A stretch of 64,000 bases of DNA from Bradyrhizobium diversitatis (lineage in GTDB: Bacteria > Pseudomonadota > Alphaproteobacteria > Rhizobiales > Xanthobacteraceae): positions 1-64,000 of the forward strand of contig NZ_JACEGD010000013.1 of NCBI RefSeq assembly GCF_016031635.1, in the 5' to 3' direction. The notes under the pieces were generated by a model. It searched no databases, was not told the origin of the DNA, and saw only the letters and a list, made by a program, of their open reading frames with translations. Position numbers and translations under genes: made by a program. Positions 32,387 to 39,768 of this stretch are shown here, piece after piece. Within the stretch, counting starts at the first letter, position 1. The number at the start of each line of letters is the position of its first letter.

Positions 32387-33769
32387 TTACGCCGGCGTCA
32401 GCTTCGCCACCTCGCCCTTCATGTCATTCAGCACGCCCGAGATCGCGGCGACCAGCTCGTCGATCTGGGCCTTGGTCGTGATCAGCGGCGGACAGATGGC
32501 GATGGCATCCAGCATGTTGCGCGAGATCACACCGCGCTCCTGGAGCATGCGGCTGGCGATGCCGCCCACGGCGCCCGGCGTGCTGGCGGCGGTCTTGCGG
32601 CCCTTGTCGAGCACGAGCTCGAGCGCTGCGATCATGCCGACGCCGCGGACCTCGCCGACCAGCGGGTGGCTCGCCAGCTCCCGCAGCTTGCCCTGCATGT
32701 AGCCGCCGAGCTCGGCGGCATGCGCGACCAGGCCGCGCTCCTCGATGATCTTGAGGTTCTCCAGCGCAATCGCCGAGCCGACCGGATGGCCGCCCGCGGT
32801 AAAGCCGTGGCCGAGCACGCCGATCTTGTTGCTCTCGTCCGCGATCGGCTCGAACATGCGGTCGTTGAGGATGATCGCCGACAGCGGGAAATAGCTCGAG
32901 GTGATCTGCTTGGAGACCACGATCGCGTCCGGCTTGATGCCATAGGTCTCGCAGCCGAACATCTTGCCGGTGCGGCCGAAGCCGCAGATCACCTCGTCGG
33001 CGACCAGCAGGATGTCGTACTTCTTCAACACCTTCTGGATCTTGTCCCAATAGGTCGCCGGCGGCACGATGACACCGCCTGCTCCCATCACCGGCTCACC
33101 GAAGAAGGCGGCGATCGTGTCAGGCCCCTCCTTCTGGATCAGCGCATCGAGCTCCTCGGCGCGGCGCGTCGCGAAATCCTCCTCGCTCTCGCCGGGGGCG
33201 CCGTCCTTGTAGAAATGCGGCGAGCCCGTGTGCAGGATGTTCGGCAGCGGCAGGTCGAACGAGCGGTGGTTGTTCGGAAGGCCGGTGAGGCTCGCGGAGG
33301 CGATGGTGACGCCGTGATAGGCACGCAGGCGGCTGATCACCTTCTTGCGCTGGGGCTGACCGAGCGCGTTGGAGCGATAGGCGATCAGCTTCAACACCGT
33401 GTCGTTCGCCTCAGAGCCGGAATTGGTGAAGAACACCTTGCTCATCGTAACAGGCGCGAGTGCGACCAGCTTCTCGGCGAGGTCGATCGAGGGCCCGTGC
33501 GATTTGGCGGAGAAGGTGTGGTAGAACGGCAGCGCCTGCATCTGCTTGTGCGCCGCCTCGACCAGCCGCTTCTCGTTGAAGCCGAGCCCGACGCTCCACA
33601 GGCCGGCCATCGCTTCGAAATAGCGCTTGCCCGTCGCGTCGAAGACATAAGGCCCCTCGCCGCGCTCGATCACGAGGGGGCCGGCCTGCTGATGCGTGCG
33701 CGCGTTGGTGTAGGGATGGAGCTGATAGGCCACATCCCGGGCCTCTTGCGAATTGGGCAGCATGGACAT
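32387..33769 (-). CDS. Class III aminotransferase (omega-amino acid:pyruvate type)
   Basis: A 460-residue PLP-dependent aminotransferase. Visible sites: NSGSEANDTVLKL (118-130; phosphate-binding region), RAYHGVTIAS (149-158), LVADEVICGFGRTGK (Asp 258 contacting the PLP nitrogen) and the Schiff-base Lys 287 in VVSKQITSSYFPLSA. The family transfers amino groups from beta-alanine, taurine, GABA or similar amines to pyruvate or 2-oxoglutarate; the exact donor cannot be told. It lies downstream of the GNAT/GNAT/isochorismatase-fold operon on the same strand, but 201 bases apart, and may not belong to it. Confidence 0.92.
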   Translation of the reverse strand: MSMLPNSQEARDVAYQLHPYTNARTHQQAGPLVIERGEGPYVFDATGKRYFEAMAGLWSVGLGFNEKRLVEAAHKQMQALPFYHTFSAKSHGPSIDLAEKLVALAPVTMSKVFFTNSGSEANDTVLKLIAYRSNALGQPQRKKVISRLRAYHGVTIASASLTGLPNNHRSFDLPLPNILHTGSPHFYKDGAPGESEEDFATRRAEELDALIQKEGPDTIAAFFGEPVMGAGGVIVPPATYWDKIQKVLKKYDILLVADEVICGFGRTGKMFGCETYGIKPDAIVVSKQITSSYFPLSAIILNDRMFEPIADESNKIGVLGHGFTAGGHPVGSAIALENLKIIEERGLVAHAAELGGYMQGKLRELASHPLVGEVRGVGMIAALELVLDKGRKTAASTPGAVGGIASRMLQERGVISRNMLDAIAICPPLITTKAQIDELVAAISGVLNDMKGEVAKLTPA

Positions 33770-33901
33770 TTGCGAAGATCCTTGAAAGCGTCACGTCGCA
33801 GGCAGAGCCGGCGTCATCACTTGATGGCAAGTACCTTGGCTATTGCGACAGCGCAAAACATGCAACGCCAATTCGTCGGCAGCAATCGCTCAGCAGCGAT
33901 G

Positions 33902-33961
33902 CACAAAGCCGCATGTCACAAATCCGCACATGACAGGACCGCACATCACAGAGCCGCACGG
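33902..33961 (+). repeat. Four 15-bp tandem repeats
   Basis: CACAAAGCCGCATGT, CACAAATCCGCACAT, GACAGGACCGCACAT, CACAGAGCCGCACGG: four imperfect units in exact 15-bp register, between the small acidic protein gene and the aminotransferase promoter. Too short and too diverged to be a CRISPR array. Confidence 0.7.
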
Positions 33962-33970
33962 TGGCAGCTC

Positions 33971-34150
33971 TCACGCCGCGCCGTCGTCGCCATCGTCCTC
34001 GTCGTCGGCCGCGGCGGCACTGGCTTCCCGCACCTCCACCAGCGCCATCGAGAGCAAGTAGAGGGTCGTGGGCAGACCAAGCCTGCGCGCCCTCTCGGCG
34101 GCACGCGACAGATCGCTCGCCAGCTCCTTGAGCTCCTCCCCCCGTGACAA
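33971..34150 (-). CDS. Small acidic protein (59 residues), function unknown
   Basis: A TTG-started frame (GGTGAG just upstream) whose product has an amphipathic helical first half, SRGEELKELASDLSRAAERA, then RRLGLPTTLYLLSMALVEV, and an acidic tail DDEDDGDDGAA. The helical periodicity and codon bias show it is a real gene rather than chance. It lies 30 bases after the isochorismatase-fold gene and is the last member of that operon. No family recognised. A small regulatory or partner protein is conceivable. Confidence 0.6.
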   Translation of the reverse strand: MSRGEELKELASDLSRAAERARRLGLPTTLYLLSMALVEVREASAAAADDEDDGDDGAA

Positions 34151-34180
34151 TCTCTCACCCCATCCGCCGGTTGCGGACGC

Positions 34181-34783
34181 CTACACCGCAACGGCGCCGC
34201 TGGTTCTGATCAGTTCGGCGCTGGACTGCATTGTAGCAAAGTTTCCGATGACATTCACTACCGCATGCCTGTAGGCGGCGGCATCGTCCGTGCCCGGCTG
34301 CCGGCAGGCCGCGGCGTCAGTGACGACCTGGTAGCGATGGCTGCGATGAAACCCGTCGACGGCGGTGGCCAGGATGGTCTCGTCCAGGGAAAAGCCGATC
34401 AGAATGCAGCGCGTGGTGCGGATACTGGACATATAGTCTACAAACCGCGACGAGCTGTAGGCGGACGGCAGCGGGTGCTCGAACGTCATCTCCCCCGGCC
34501 GCGGCTTGGTTTCCGCGATCCAATCGGTCAGCCCGGATGCCGGATTGAACCAGGCCGCCTGCGCGATACGCTTCAGATGCATGACCGGCCACAAATTGCT
34601 GCGCCACAGCGTGAGGAGTTCCAGGCAACGCGCCGTCGCCGCATCGGCGTCGAGGACGACATGGCGACGGCCCGGCGTCAGATATTCGACCTGAAGATCC
34701 GCACAGACCAGTATCGGCGGATCATCATGCATGGAAGCCAGCATCTCGTTGCGCGCAGCTGCACCAGTTTCAACGGTCGGCAA
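34181..34783 (-). CDS. Isochorismatase-fold cysteine-hydrolase homologue lacking the catalytic Lys and Cys
   Basis: A 200-residue protein with the isochorismatase fold: first-strand Asp in LVCADLQVEYL (Asp 29) and IGFSLDETILATAVDGFHR, where the family's catalytic G-x-x-T/A-x-x-C-V-x-x-T-A-x-D block lies. The Cys position is Thr 137 and the usual Lys before S-A-F is Glu 102 (TFEHPLPSAY), so the D-K-C triad is broken. It may be an inactive or re-purposed enzyme. The TTG start at 34783 overlaps the upstream GNAT by 14 bases; ATG 34744 is an alternative. It is the third gene of a four-gene operon. Confidence 0.7.
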   Translation of the reverse strand: MPTVETGAAARNEMLASMHDDPPILVCADLQVEYLTPGRRHVVLDADAATARCLELLTLWRSNLWPVMHLKRIAQAAWFNPASGLTDWIAETKPRPGEMTFEHPLPSAYSSSRFVDYMSSIRTTRCILIGFSLDETILATAVDGFHRSHRYQVVTDAAACRQPGTDDAAAYRHAVVNVIGNFATMQSSAELIRTSGAVAV

Positions 34784-35390
34784 ATGCGAGGTCCCGCAGC
34801 GGTGAGGTCACCGCCCGCCCCGCCGAGGCATCAAGCACGCCCGGCCGGTCCCAATCGCCCTCGGGACGGATGATCACATAGGGATCGCTCTCCAGCGTGA
34901 TGGCGTCCGGACCCGGCTCGATCTCCAGCAACATTTCTGTGTAGGAGAAATCCGAGAACGTGATCTTGCGGTTGTGACCGAGCGGCTTGGCGCCGAAATG
35001 GGCCCAGAAATCGACCAGCCGGTCCTGCGCCTGGCCGTAGATCTTGCGAAAGCCCTTGCGCTTCACATAGTCGACGCTGGCCTGCACCAGCTTGAACGAG
35101 ACGCGCGAGCGCCGATATTGGTGACGCACCGCGAGCCGCTCCACCTTGGCGAAATCGCCGAAGAACCGCACTCGCAGGCAGCCCGCAGGCTCGTTACCGA
35201 CGAAGCCGATGAAATGCGCGGCGACCATGTCGTTGCCGTCGAACTCCTCCTCGAACGGACAATCCTGCTCGGCGAGATAGACCGCCGAGCGGATGGCAGT
35301 CACCAGCATGAGATCGTTCGGATCGCGCGCGAGGCGGATGGTGATGGCGCGGGAACAGGGCTTGGCGAGAGGAATCCTAGTACCGTGCAT
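34770..35390 (-). CDS. GNAT-like acetyltransferase with atypical acetyl-CoA loop
   Basis: A 206-residue protein with a GNAT fold: AVYLAEQDCPFEEEFDGND, the strand AAHFIGFVGNEPAGCLRVRFF, VERLAVRHQYRRSRVSFKLV and VDYVKRKGFRKIYGQAQ. The pyrophosphate-binding Q/RxxGxG/A loop reads Q-Y-R-R-S-R, without the usual Gly. That loop form also occurs in distant members such as acyl-homoserine-lactone synthases, but other signals of that family are not seen. AGGAG lies 7 bases before the ATG. The 5' end overlaps the preceding GNAT by 14 bases. Function unknown. Confidence 0.75.
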   Translation of the reverse strand: MHGTRIPLAKPCSRAITIRLARDPNDLMLVTAIRSAVYLAEQDCPFEEEFDGNDMVAAHFIGFVGNEPAGCLRVRFFGDFAKVERLAVRHQYRRSRVSFKLVQASVDYVKRKGFRKIYGQAQDRLVDFWAHFGAKPLGHNRKITFSDFSYTEMLLEIEPGPDAITLESDPYVIIRPEGDWDRPGVLDASAGRAVTSPLRDLAFADR

Positions 35391-35994
35391 CTGCAAAGCT
35401 CCTTGATTGGATGATCGCGCCTGGCATGCGCATCGGCTGCCGATGCCAGGGACGCTCGTAGCACCAAAGGTCGGGTTGGAAGCTCGGGACAGGCGCAAAG
35501 CCCGTCGCCTTCATGATGTCGCGTCCGGCCACCGTTGACGGCTGCGCATAGCAATCCGCGCCGCGAAACCTTATCTGCCGCAGATGAGCCGCGGCCTTGC
35601 CGAGACCGGCGATGCCGCGACCCGTCGCCGCGATCGCCCAGATGTAGATGGCCGCGACGTCTTCGTCCGCCGACGCAAGATGGCGCGTCTCGGGCGCGGT
35701 GAGGCAGATCTCGTCGAGCAGCAGCGCATCGTGTCCGCGATCATTGAGAAACAGGAAGGCCATGCCGCCGACGAGGCTGCCCTTCCGGCTGAACGTCAGG
35801 ATGCTCTGAGGATCGAACGTGAAGTACCTCGCAAGCTCCGCTGCGCCGATCTGCACGCCCGGCACCAGCCGATGCGCCATATCCGAAAGCGCCGCGATTT
35901 CGGAGAATTGCGCGCAGCGCACGTCGACATCCGGGCTCAGCGGCAAGGCATCGAAATCGTGCCTTGCGGCAAACGGGCCCCTTTCCATACTCAT
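35377..35994 (-). CDS. Acetyltransferase-like protein, first gene of the operon
   Basis: 205 residues, a GNAT-like protein by secondary structure pattern: CAQFSEIAALSDMAHRL, SILTFSRKGSLVGGMAFLFL, LLLDEICLTAPE and YIWAIAATGRGIAGLGKAA in the acetyl-CoA loop position, then SFQPDLWCYERPW at the end. GAGG lies 6 bases before the ATG. The LysR regulator is transcribed in the opposite direction from a promoter of about 100 bases, so this protein is the likely first product of a regulated operon. Confidence 0.7.
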   Translation of the reverse strand: MSMERGPFAARHDFDALPLSPDVDVRCAQFSEIAALSDMAHRLVPGVQIGAAELARYFTFDPQSILTFSRKGSLVGGMAFLFLNDRGHDALLLDEICLTAPETRHLASADEDVAAIYIWAIAATGRGIAGLGKAAAHLRQIRFRGADCYAQPSTVAGRDIMKATGFAPVPSFQPDLWCYERPWHRQPMRMPGAIIQSRSFADARY

Positions 35995-36086
35995 ATCACG
36001 CCTCTATCGTTCGAGGCTTTCGTGCCCCGCTATGACGACGAGCTTAGCGGTTGGGGATCAGGAGTATGCAGCAGTTATTGCACCGG

Positions 36087-36108
36087 GGTGCTGCGATGAT
36101 GCAGCACC
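36087..36108. promoter_or_regulatory. 22-bp palindrome over the LysR gene start
   Basis: GGTGCTGC-GATGAT-GCAGCACC, a perfect 8-bp inverted repeat with 6-base spacer covering the probable ATG. A further GCAGCA at 36068-36073 gives an alternate pairing. It may be a site for autoregulation or a translation-blocking hairpin. Confidence 0.4.
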
Positions 36109-37106
36109 GTGAAGAAGCCCTGGATGCGTCCTGGGACGATTTGAAGCTGTTTTTAGCGTGCGCAAAATATAAAAGTTTCCGCAATGCGGCCGAAGAGCTC
36201 GGGCTCACCTCCACGACCTTGATGCGCCGCGTCGATCGGCTCGAAGAGAGGATCGGGTGCAAGCTGTTCCTGCGCGACCAGAGCGGACTCACGCTCAGCG
36301 ATGAAGGCACCGCAATGATCGCCGACGTTGCGCATATGGAGCGTCATGCCTTCAACATCTTCCGCCGCGCCTCGCGATCGTCGAACGACACCTCGGGCAC
36401 CGTGCGCGTCGCGGTGACGGAAGGGCCCGGGAATTTCTGGATCCTGCCGCGACTGATCGACTTCCAGAAGACCTACCGCAAGATCACGGTCGACCTGCGC
36501 TGCGCGATGGAGCAGGCCGACGTCGCGCGGCTCGAATCCGATATCGCGATCCAGCTCGAGCCGCCGACCAATCCCGATCTGATCGTCGCCAAGCTCGGCC
36601 GTCTCCACATCTATCCCTTCGTCTCCAAGGAGTACGAGACTCTCTACGGCGTGCCGACAACGCTCGCCGAATTGAAGAACCACCGCATCATCAAGCAGAG
36701 CGCGCCGCAGGTCGATGACGGCGCCTATGCCCGTGTGCTCGGGCTGCACTCGCTCGAGGGCATCGTCGGGATCAAGACCAATTCGTCGGTCGGCGTGCTC
36801 TATGCCGTCGAACGCGGCGCCGGCATCGGCTTCCTGCCGACGGTGTCAATCGCACTCGGTGCGTCGCTCGTTGCCGTCGATCTCGGCGTCAGCCACCACG
36901 CCGATCTCTGGCTCACCTATCACAGGGAGTTCCGCACCTCCGAGCGTCACAAGGTTGTGGTCGACTGGCTGAAGAAGATCTTCGACGCCAGGATCTATCC
37001 CTGCTTCCGCGACGCGTTCATCCATCCGAATGCGCTGGTGCCGATGATGACGGCCGCGCGCGAGGGGTTTGGATTGGCGGGCTATGTCGCGGCAACACCG
37101 ACCTGA
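36096..37106 (+). CDS. LysR-family transcriptional regulator
   Basis: About 336 residues. The N-terminal winged helix reads WDDLKLFLACAKYKSFRNAA and EELGLTSTTLMRRVDRLEERI, and the C-terminal effector domain covers about residues 95-320 (TVRVAVTEGPGNFWILPRLI; IAIQLEPPTNPDLIVAKLG). It is divergent from the GNAT operon and is the natural candidate for its control. ATG 36096 gives the usual LysR N-terminus; ATG 36066 has GGAG only 1 base away, and TTG 36051 is also in frame. Some of the upstream region would be translated if those starts were used. Confidence 0.88.
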   Translation: MMQHREEALDASWDDLKLFLACAKYKSFRNAAEELGLTSTTLMRRVDRLEERIGCKLFLRDQSGLTLSDEGTAMIADVAHMERHAFNIFRRASRSSNDTSGTVRVAVTEGPGNFWILPRLIDFQKTYRKITVDLRCAMEQADVARLESDIAIQLEPPTNPDLIVAKLGRLHIYPFVSKEYETLYGVPTTLAELKNHRIIKQSAPQVDDGAYARVLGLHSLEGIVGIKTNSSVGVLYAVERGAGIGFLPTVSIALGASLVAVDLGVSHHADLWLTYHREFRTSERHKVVVDWLKKIFDARIYPCFRDAFIHPNALVPMMTAAREGFGLAGYVAATPT

Positions 37107-37124
37107 GCGTGGACGAGCTTCAGC

Positions 37125-38315
37125 TCACCACTTGTATTCGAAGCCGACAGTGCCCTGGTGCAAGGTGAGCTCGTTGCGGAACTTGCCGTCGTAATTGACG
37201 TAAAGCCGTGCCACGCTGGTCAGGCTGAGCGAAGCCGAGGCACCGGCATCCGCGCCGTAGCGGCTCTCGCCGATGCCGGGGACCACGATGCTCTGGGCGC
37301 CCAGGCTGACCTGAATCGATCCCAGGTCCTGGTGGAAATTGTCGACGAGCTTGCCGTAGGCCGAGAGGTCCAGAATCTTCTGGTCGAAGATGAAGTAGCG
37401 GCCGATCTCGGCGCCGATCATCACGCGTGCACGGGAGAGCGCCGTCGAGCCGACGCTGAGCGGATCGAGACCGCCGGATTCCTGGAACGCGGCACTGGTG
37501 GCGCGCACATATTCGAGCGCGCCCTTGGGCACGATGCGCATCTGGTCCCTGGTCCAGTAATAGCTGATCTCGGTCAGCGCGCCGTCGACCGCGGCGCGAT
37601 AGCCGGCGGTCGCAAGGCCAAGGCCGGTATCGCGGCTGGACCGGACCTTGCCGAAACCGTGCACCACGGCAAAGGCCCAGGTCCATGGACCCTTGTCGAC
37701 CGAACCATTGAAGCCAAGCTGGGTCAGGTCGAGCGTGGCCGACTGGAGCGCGAGCGGTACGTCGATGTCGGTGTGGCTCTGGTCGATGGAGAAGCCGATG
37801 TTGACGCCGGGCGCGAGCCGCGCGCCGAGTCCGGCGACGCCTCCAAACGTCCTGCGCTTGTCGCCGACGAAATCGCCCTGCGCGTCGGTGCGGACCGAGA
37901 TGCCGTAGCCTTCGAACCAGGTACGGTAGCGCGGATCCTCCGTGCTCGCGGAGGCACCGCCGCCGCCGGGATTGGTCCGGAACGACCGGTTGAAACCATT
38001 GGCGGCCTGGTTGCCCAGCCGCTCCAGAAATCCCGAGCCGAAATTGAGCATGCTGTTGCCGGCCGACTGATCGTAATTAATCGCGGTCGGCATCGGGATC
38101 GGGGTCGGCGACGGTGTGGGCGTCGGGGTCGGCGTGGGTGTCGGGGTCGGAGTGGGTGTCGGACTTTGCGCGAGGACGGACGTCGCGGCCGACATCGTTA
38201 CGACCAGCGCAAGCGCGACGGCTACAAAGGTCTTGGCGACCGCTGCCGCGATCCGGCGGACGCGGTCCAGCCCGATCGTCTGCCGTGTCCCGGACGGCTG
38301 CGAGGTGCAGCGCAT
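37125..38315 (-). CDS. Autotransporter-type outer-membrane beta-barrel protein
   Basis: A 396-residue exported protein: signal sequence (AVAKTFVAVALALVVTMSAATSVLA), a Thr-Pro linker of about ten TP units, then a C-terminal barrel of the autotransporter beta-domain type (YRTWFEGYGISVRTDAQGDF, GVAGLGARLAPGVNIGFSIDQ, and the end FEYKW with terminal aromatic). There is no passenger domain, so it is a short autotransporter-like porin/barrel. ATG 38315 is chosen over an upstream TTG at 38336. The linker is encoded by a hexanucleotide repeat at 38100-38162. Confidence 0.88.
   Translation of the reverse strand: MRCTSQPSGTRQTIGLDRVRRIAAAVAKTFVAVALALVVTMSAATSVLAQSPTPTPTPTPTPTPTPTPSPTPIPMPTAINYDQSAGNSMLNFGSGFLERLGNQAANGFNRSFRTNPGGGGASASTEDPRYRTWFEGYGISVRTDAQGDFVGDKRRTFGGVAGLGARLAPGVNIGFSIDQSHTDIDVPLALQSATLDLTQLGFNGSVDKGPWTWAFAVVHGFGKVRSSRDTGLGLATAGYRAAVDGALTEISYYWTRDQMRIVPKGALEYVRATSAAFQESGGLDPLSVGSTALSRARVMIGAEIGRYFIFDQKILDLSAYGKLVDNFHQDLGSIQVSLGAQSIVVPGIGESRYGADAGASASLSLTSVARLYVNYDGKFRNELTLHQGTVGFEYKW
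38100..38162. repeat. Hexanucleotide microsatellite inside the barrel gene
   Basis: About ten units of GGTGTC/GGGGTCGG-like sequence, coding for Thr-Pro on the reverse strand. Slippage by whole units would alter linker length without breaking the frame. Confidence 0.8.
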
Positions 38316-38695
38316 GACGACTAAATCCCAAAGCAAAAGGCGGTCCGCAAAAATGCAACACGAGCGGCTCGCGCCGTGTCGCGATTTGTGCCGAACTGCA
38401 ACGGAGGGTCAACCGGTCGGCCCGCTGGCTCCGAGGCTATTGCCCTCGATTGTGGTTCCGCGGCCACAGGTCGCAAATTGCAGACGATGGTGCCCACCCC
38501 GGACTTGAAATTCGCACTCTGCTTGCTAACGCGCGATTTTCATGTTGCAATATCGGACACAATCGGAATTGGCCGCTCTGCTGTGCGTTTCGCGACATTG
38601 AGACTCAAGACTCGAACAGGCTTCCGGATAACCCGTTTGTGGCGTGGCACGCGAAAAGCGGCCGCGTCTTTTTTATCTAGTGGAGGAGACTAGCG
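38316..38695. other. Intergenic region with the promoter and leader of the cold-shock gene
   Basis: No gene seen in 380 bases. The last 100 bases form a long leader before the cold-shock ATG, as in other cspA-type genes, ending TTTTTTATC and TGGAGGAGAC; a ribosome-binding GGAGGAG lies 6 bases before the start. Confidence 0.5.
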
Positions 38696-38902
38696 ATGCC
38701 GCAAAAGGGCACCGTCAAATGGTTCAACCCGACCAAGGGTTATGGGTTCATCAAGCCGAACGGCAGCGACAAGGACGTATTCGTCCATATCTCCGCCGTC
38801 GAGCGTGCTGGACTCTCCACCCTCAACGAGAACCAGGCGGTTGAATTCGACCTCGTGGAGAACCGCGGCAAGACATCCGCGGAGAACCTCAAGGTCTCCT
38901 GA
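38696..38902 (+). CDS. Cold-shock protein (CspA family)
   Basis: A 68-residue single CSD protein with the RNA-binding motifs RNP-1 (KGYGFIKP) and RNP-2 (VFVHISAV). It is a normal length for alphaproteobacterial Csp proteins; in this group several paralogues exist, so no symbol is given. A strong ribosome-binding site precedes it and a terminator follows 38 bases after the stop. Confidence 0.95.
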   Translation: MPQKGTVKWFNPTKGYGFIKPNGSDKDVFVHISAVERAGLSTLNENQAVEFDLVENRGKTSAENLKVS

Positions 38903-38940
38903 TTTCTCTCGAGCTTGACAAGCGAGAGATCATGACGTTG

Positions 38941-38968
38941 CCCCCGGCTCTGCCGGGGGATTTTGTTT
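38941..38968 (+). terminator. Rho-independent terminator after the cold-shock gene
   Basis: CCCCCGGC (38941-38948) and GCCGGGGG (38952-38959), loop TCT, then ATTTTGTTT. A second hairpin, TCTCTCG/CGAGAGA, lies at 38905-38929. Confidence 0.85.
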
Positions 38969-39038
38969 GGGGGCGATGACCCCGCGATTGCCCCTAGGTC
39001 AATTTCCGGTTATACTACCAGAGATTGAGATGAGCTCG

Positions 39039-39323
39039 TGACAACCAAATTCCCAGCGAAAGGCCACCCGTACCCATCGGCGCCGTGCTGAGGCACGTGG
39101 TTTGGTGCGCGTTGAAGTGCAGGCAGCCAAGAACGACGCGAGTCTCATCCGCGCATTGGCCGAGACCCTGCGAGACAAATCGGAGCGAGTCGCGGCGCTC
39201 CGATAAATGCTCGTCAAAGCCCTCCTCAATCCCGACGTCAGGACAGCCTTCGACATCTTCGGTTCCGAGCTTCCCGATGACGTGTTTGACGGTGTGTTTG
39301 ATCAGCCGAGGTGCACGGCCTGA
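39039..39323 (+). pseudogene. Broken small gene (nonsense and frameshift), possibly antitoxin-like
   Basis: One reading frame from 39042 gives RKATRTHRRRAEARGLVRVE, VQAAKNDASLIRALAETLRD, then KSERVAALR, a TAA at 39204-39206, and in the same frame MLVKALLNPDVRTAFDIFGS plus ELPDDVFDGVFDQPR to a TGA at 39321. The first part resembles small basic proteins with R-x-R-x-x-x-x-R-G-L-V-R-V-E-V, often antitoxin-like, and the second part reads as its natural continuation. The upstream start (GTG ACA ACC at 39038) is in another frame and joins by a 1-base shift near 39061. The antitoxin label is a guess from style. Confidence 0.45.
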
Positions 39324-39410
39324 CACTCGTTGCGCGTAACATTGCCGATATGGCGGCGACAGGCGTATCGTTGCTCGAGCCGTTTTCAGTACCGTGATTT
39401 GAACTGAGTG

Positions 39411-39752
39411 ATGTCGCAACGGTCAGACTATTTCTCAGTCGCGAATGATACCAAATGGCGCGAGCTTCGCGAGGCTGTACTCAACCTCAAGTCTTCTGAT
39501 CCACCCAGATTTCGCTGCAAGAACCTCGAAACTGGAAACCTGAGCCAGTGGGACGGCGAATGGTTCTATCACTGGACCAGCGGTGGATGGGACTGGATGG
39601 AATGGGCTGAACTATCTATTGCGGCGCCCCATCAGCGCACACTTGTCCGCGCGATCCTGAAGCGTATCCGGTTTGTCGGAAAGGAAACGGCCGCGGGTTT
39701 CCGCATCTACGGATATGTCCGCAATGGCGAGGAAGCAGGTTACGTCGAGTAA
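39411..39752 (+). CDS. Protein of unknown function, DUF6678-like
   Basis: 113 residues. The pattern NDTKWRELREAVLNL, PPRFRCKNLETGNLSQWDGE, WFYHWTSGGWDWMEWAEL and GFRIYGYVRNGEEAGYV is Trp-rich and I associate it with the DUF6678 family, though that name is from memory. No catalytic motif is visible. Base composition is a little lower in G/C than its neighbours. It lies next to a broken small gene, so the stretch from 38.97 to 39.75 kb may be accessory. Confidence 0.7.
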   Translation: MSQRSDYFSVANDTKWRELREAVLNLKSSDPPRFRCKNLETGNLSQWDGEWFYHWTSGGWDWMEWAELSIAAPHQRTLVRAILKRIRFVGKETAAGFRIYGYVRNGEEAGYVE

Positions 39753-39768
39753 GCCTGAGGTGCCCAGC

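Noticed and set aside
33902..33961. A CRISPR-like array
   Set aside because: Units are only 15 bp, directly adjacent, and diverged, with no spacers and no cas genes nearby.
32267..34147. A 626-codon plus-strand open frame opposite the aminotransferase
   Set aside because: The minus strand has a canonical class III aminotransferase and a well-formed small gene; the plus frame has shadow composition.
34770..35390. The second GNAT as an acyl-homoserine-lactone synthase
   Set aside because: Although the acetyl-CoA loop is unusual, the conserved Arg/Trp/Phe and Glu/Asp pattern of LuxI-type synthases is not visible and there is no LuxR-type gene beside it.
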